From contig SFHH01000034.1 in assembly GCA_004555735.1 (NCBI GenBank), positions 1-14,955 on the forward strand: DNA of 14,955 nt, in the 5' to 3' direction. Shown here piece after piece: positions 14,115-14,955 of this stretch. Below the pieces are notes generated by a model, which was not told the origin of the DNA, did not search any database, and saw nothing but the letters and a program-made list of their open reading frames with translations. Origin of the DNA: Acidaminococcus fermentans (GTDB lineage Bacteria > Bacillota_C > Negativicutes > Acidaminococcales > Acidaminococcaceae). Both the position numbers and the translations under genes were made by a program. Each line of letters opens with the position of its first letter. Within the stretch, counting starts at the first letter, position 1.

Positions 14115-14955
14115 TCACTCCTCTCCTTTCTCTTTGTCGGCAGTCCCGTAGGGATTTTCCCGGATCCGGCACAGATCCCGAGCCGGACACCAGTCAGGAC
14201 AATTCCCTTCCGGCCGGGCGGGGAAATGGCCGCTTCGGATTTCCCGGACCGCCTCTTCCACCGCCTGGGCAGCTGCCTGGAGTGCCTTTTCCTTTTCCGG
14301 AGGCTTTGCTCTCTGCATCCAGGGGAAGGCCTTCTTCACGTCCTCGTTCCAGGTCCCCCCCATCCGTTCCCCGCTGCGAATCTGTACATAGCCGGCCCCC
14401 AGGATCTGCTCCTGGGAAATCGTCCCCAAAGTTTCCAGTGCTTCCAAGTAAAGGGGCAGCTGCACCGCTTTGCCCTGGAGGATTTTCTTGCCGGAAGGGG
14501 GCTGTCCTGTTTTATAATCCAGGAGGGCCCATTTCTGTCCGTTGGTGTCGATCCGGTCGATCTGACCGGAAAAGTACACTTTTTCCCCATCTATGGTTTT
14601 CGCCAGCTCCGGCCAGGAGCTGAGCTCCCGTCCAAAGCTCCATTCCACCCGGTCCGGCTTCAGTCCCAGCTGGTCGCTCTCTTCATAGGCGATTTCCTTG
14701 CGTAGCCAGTTTTGCAGCCACTTTCCATACCGTTCCCGGAGATGGCCCACAAGGGGGCTGGCAGCGATTTTCCTTTCCTGATACATCTGGTCAAAGACGG
14801 TTCCATAAGTCTTTGCCAATTCTTTTTCCAGATCCGCCGGGGAAAGGCCCGTCAGCCCTTCCTGCAGATGGTTCCCCAGAAAAGCCGCCAGGGTCTGGTG
14901 GATCAGGTCCCCTACGATATCCGGGGTGGGAAAAGCGGTCCGTTCCTGCCAGGGA
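14115..14955 (-). CDS. addB: ATP-dependent nuclease subunit B, C-terminal part (AddB-type, runs off the right edge)
   Basis: Only the last 279 or so codons are in the window. The frame stays open to position 14955, so the start is outside, and the in-frame TTG at 14819 is not a real start. What is visible is a RecB-like PD-(D/E)XK nuclease domain. It has a helix with H near the left end of the protein fragment (IVGDLIHQTLAAF), GQIDRID and LLDYKTGQPP with the catalytic Asp and Asp-x-Lys, QLPLYLEAL, and a C-terminal cysteine group C-x3-C-x5-C (14169-14201) for an Fe-S cluster whose first ligand would be upstream. The stop lies 4 bases before the addA ATG. The order addB-addA is the common one in Firmicutes. 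The helicase-like N-terminal part cannot be judged here. Confidence 0.82.
   Translation of the reverse strand, partial: PWQERTAFPTPDIVGDLIHQTLAAFLGNHLQEGLTGLSPADLEKELAKTYGTVFDQMYQERKIAASPLVGHLRERYGKWLQNWLRKEIAYEESDQLGLKPDRVEWSFGRELSSWPELAKTIDGEKVYFSGQIDRIDTNGQKWALLDYKTGQPPSGKKILQGKAVQLPLYLEALETLGTISQEQILGAGYVQIRSGERMGGTWNEDVKKAFPWMQRAKPPEKEKALQAAAQAVEEAVREIRSGHFPARPEGNCPDWCPARDLCRIRENPYGTADKEKGEE

Noticed and set aside
14115..14819. A complete 234-residue protein starting at 14819
   Set aside because: The supposed start is a TTG inside a frame that stays open to the window edge with related protein sequence, so it is the 3' part of a longer gene.
1..14955. Mobile elements, CRISPR arrays, tRNA or rRNA genes, phage-defence cassettes
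   Set aside because: No transposase, integrase, regularly spaced repeats or RNA gene signatures were seen. AddAB is a housekeeping repair enzyme here rather than evidence of a defence island.

Overview
The window reads as ordinary chromosomal DNA from a GC-rich, diderm anaerobe of the Firmicutes, most likely a member of the Negativicutes (Acidaminococcus-like). This is inferred from four things: an OmpA-type outer-membrane porin/peptidoglycan anchor with a signal peptide; the [FeFe]-hydrogenase maturase HydF; an NfnAB-type flavin bifurcating transhydrogenase; and AddAB-type recombination genes, all with strong Firmicutes-like Shine-Dalgarno sites. No rRNA, tRNA, CRISPR array, insertion sequence or phage gene was found. 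No gap without a gene exceeds about 180 bases.

Layout. (1) hydF (129-1349) is the only + strand gene. It has its own sigma-70-like promoter and a strong, probably bidirectional terminator. (2) A two-gene minus-strand unit follows: an HD-domain phosphohydrolase (2508-3023) and a membrane-anchored DUF2939-like protein (1397-2503). (3) An ompA-family gene (3119-4174, minus) is broken by one in-frame TGA at 3863-3865, where its own internal sequence pattern predicts Trp. (4) A probable six-gene minus-strand operon runs from about 10.68 kb to 4.35 kb: HAD phosphatase, 6-oxopurine/methylthioinosine-type phosphorylase, MTA/SAH deaminase, a 90-nt gap with two hairpins, nfnA, nfnB and an unrecognised exported protein, then a terminator. 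(5) addB (3' part only, running off the right edge) and addA (10787-14110) form the upstream minus-strand unit, ended by a GC-rich hairpin.

How the genes fit together. HydF and NfnAB belong to the redox economy of a hydrogen-producing fermenter: hydrogenase maturation and electron exchange between ferredoxin, NADH and NADPH. The deaminase plus phosphorylase pair fits removal of S-adenosylmethionine by-products (methylthioadenosine, 5'-deoxyadenosine, SAH) by the inosine route: the nucleoside is deaminated first and then phosphorolysed. AddA/AddB handle double-strand break ends. OmpA, the exported 389-residue protein and the DUF2939-like protein are envelope components.

I did not find a clear new system. 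The points most worth a second look are the nonsense codon in ompA, the salvage-operon logic with its structured gap before nfnA, and two near-identical terminator arms in opposite orientation flanking the HD/DUF2939 unit. An AddA carrying a complete Fe-S nuclease signature and a Cys in the FAD-binding glycine motif of NfnB also merit checking.
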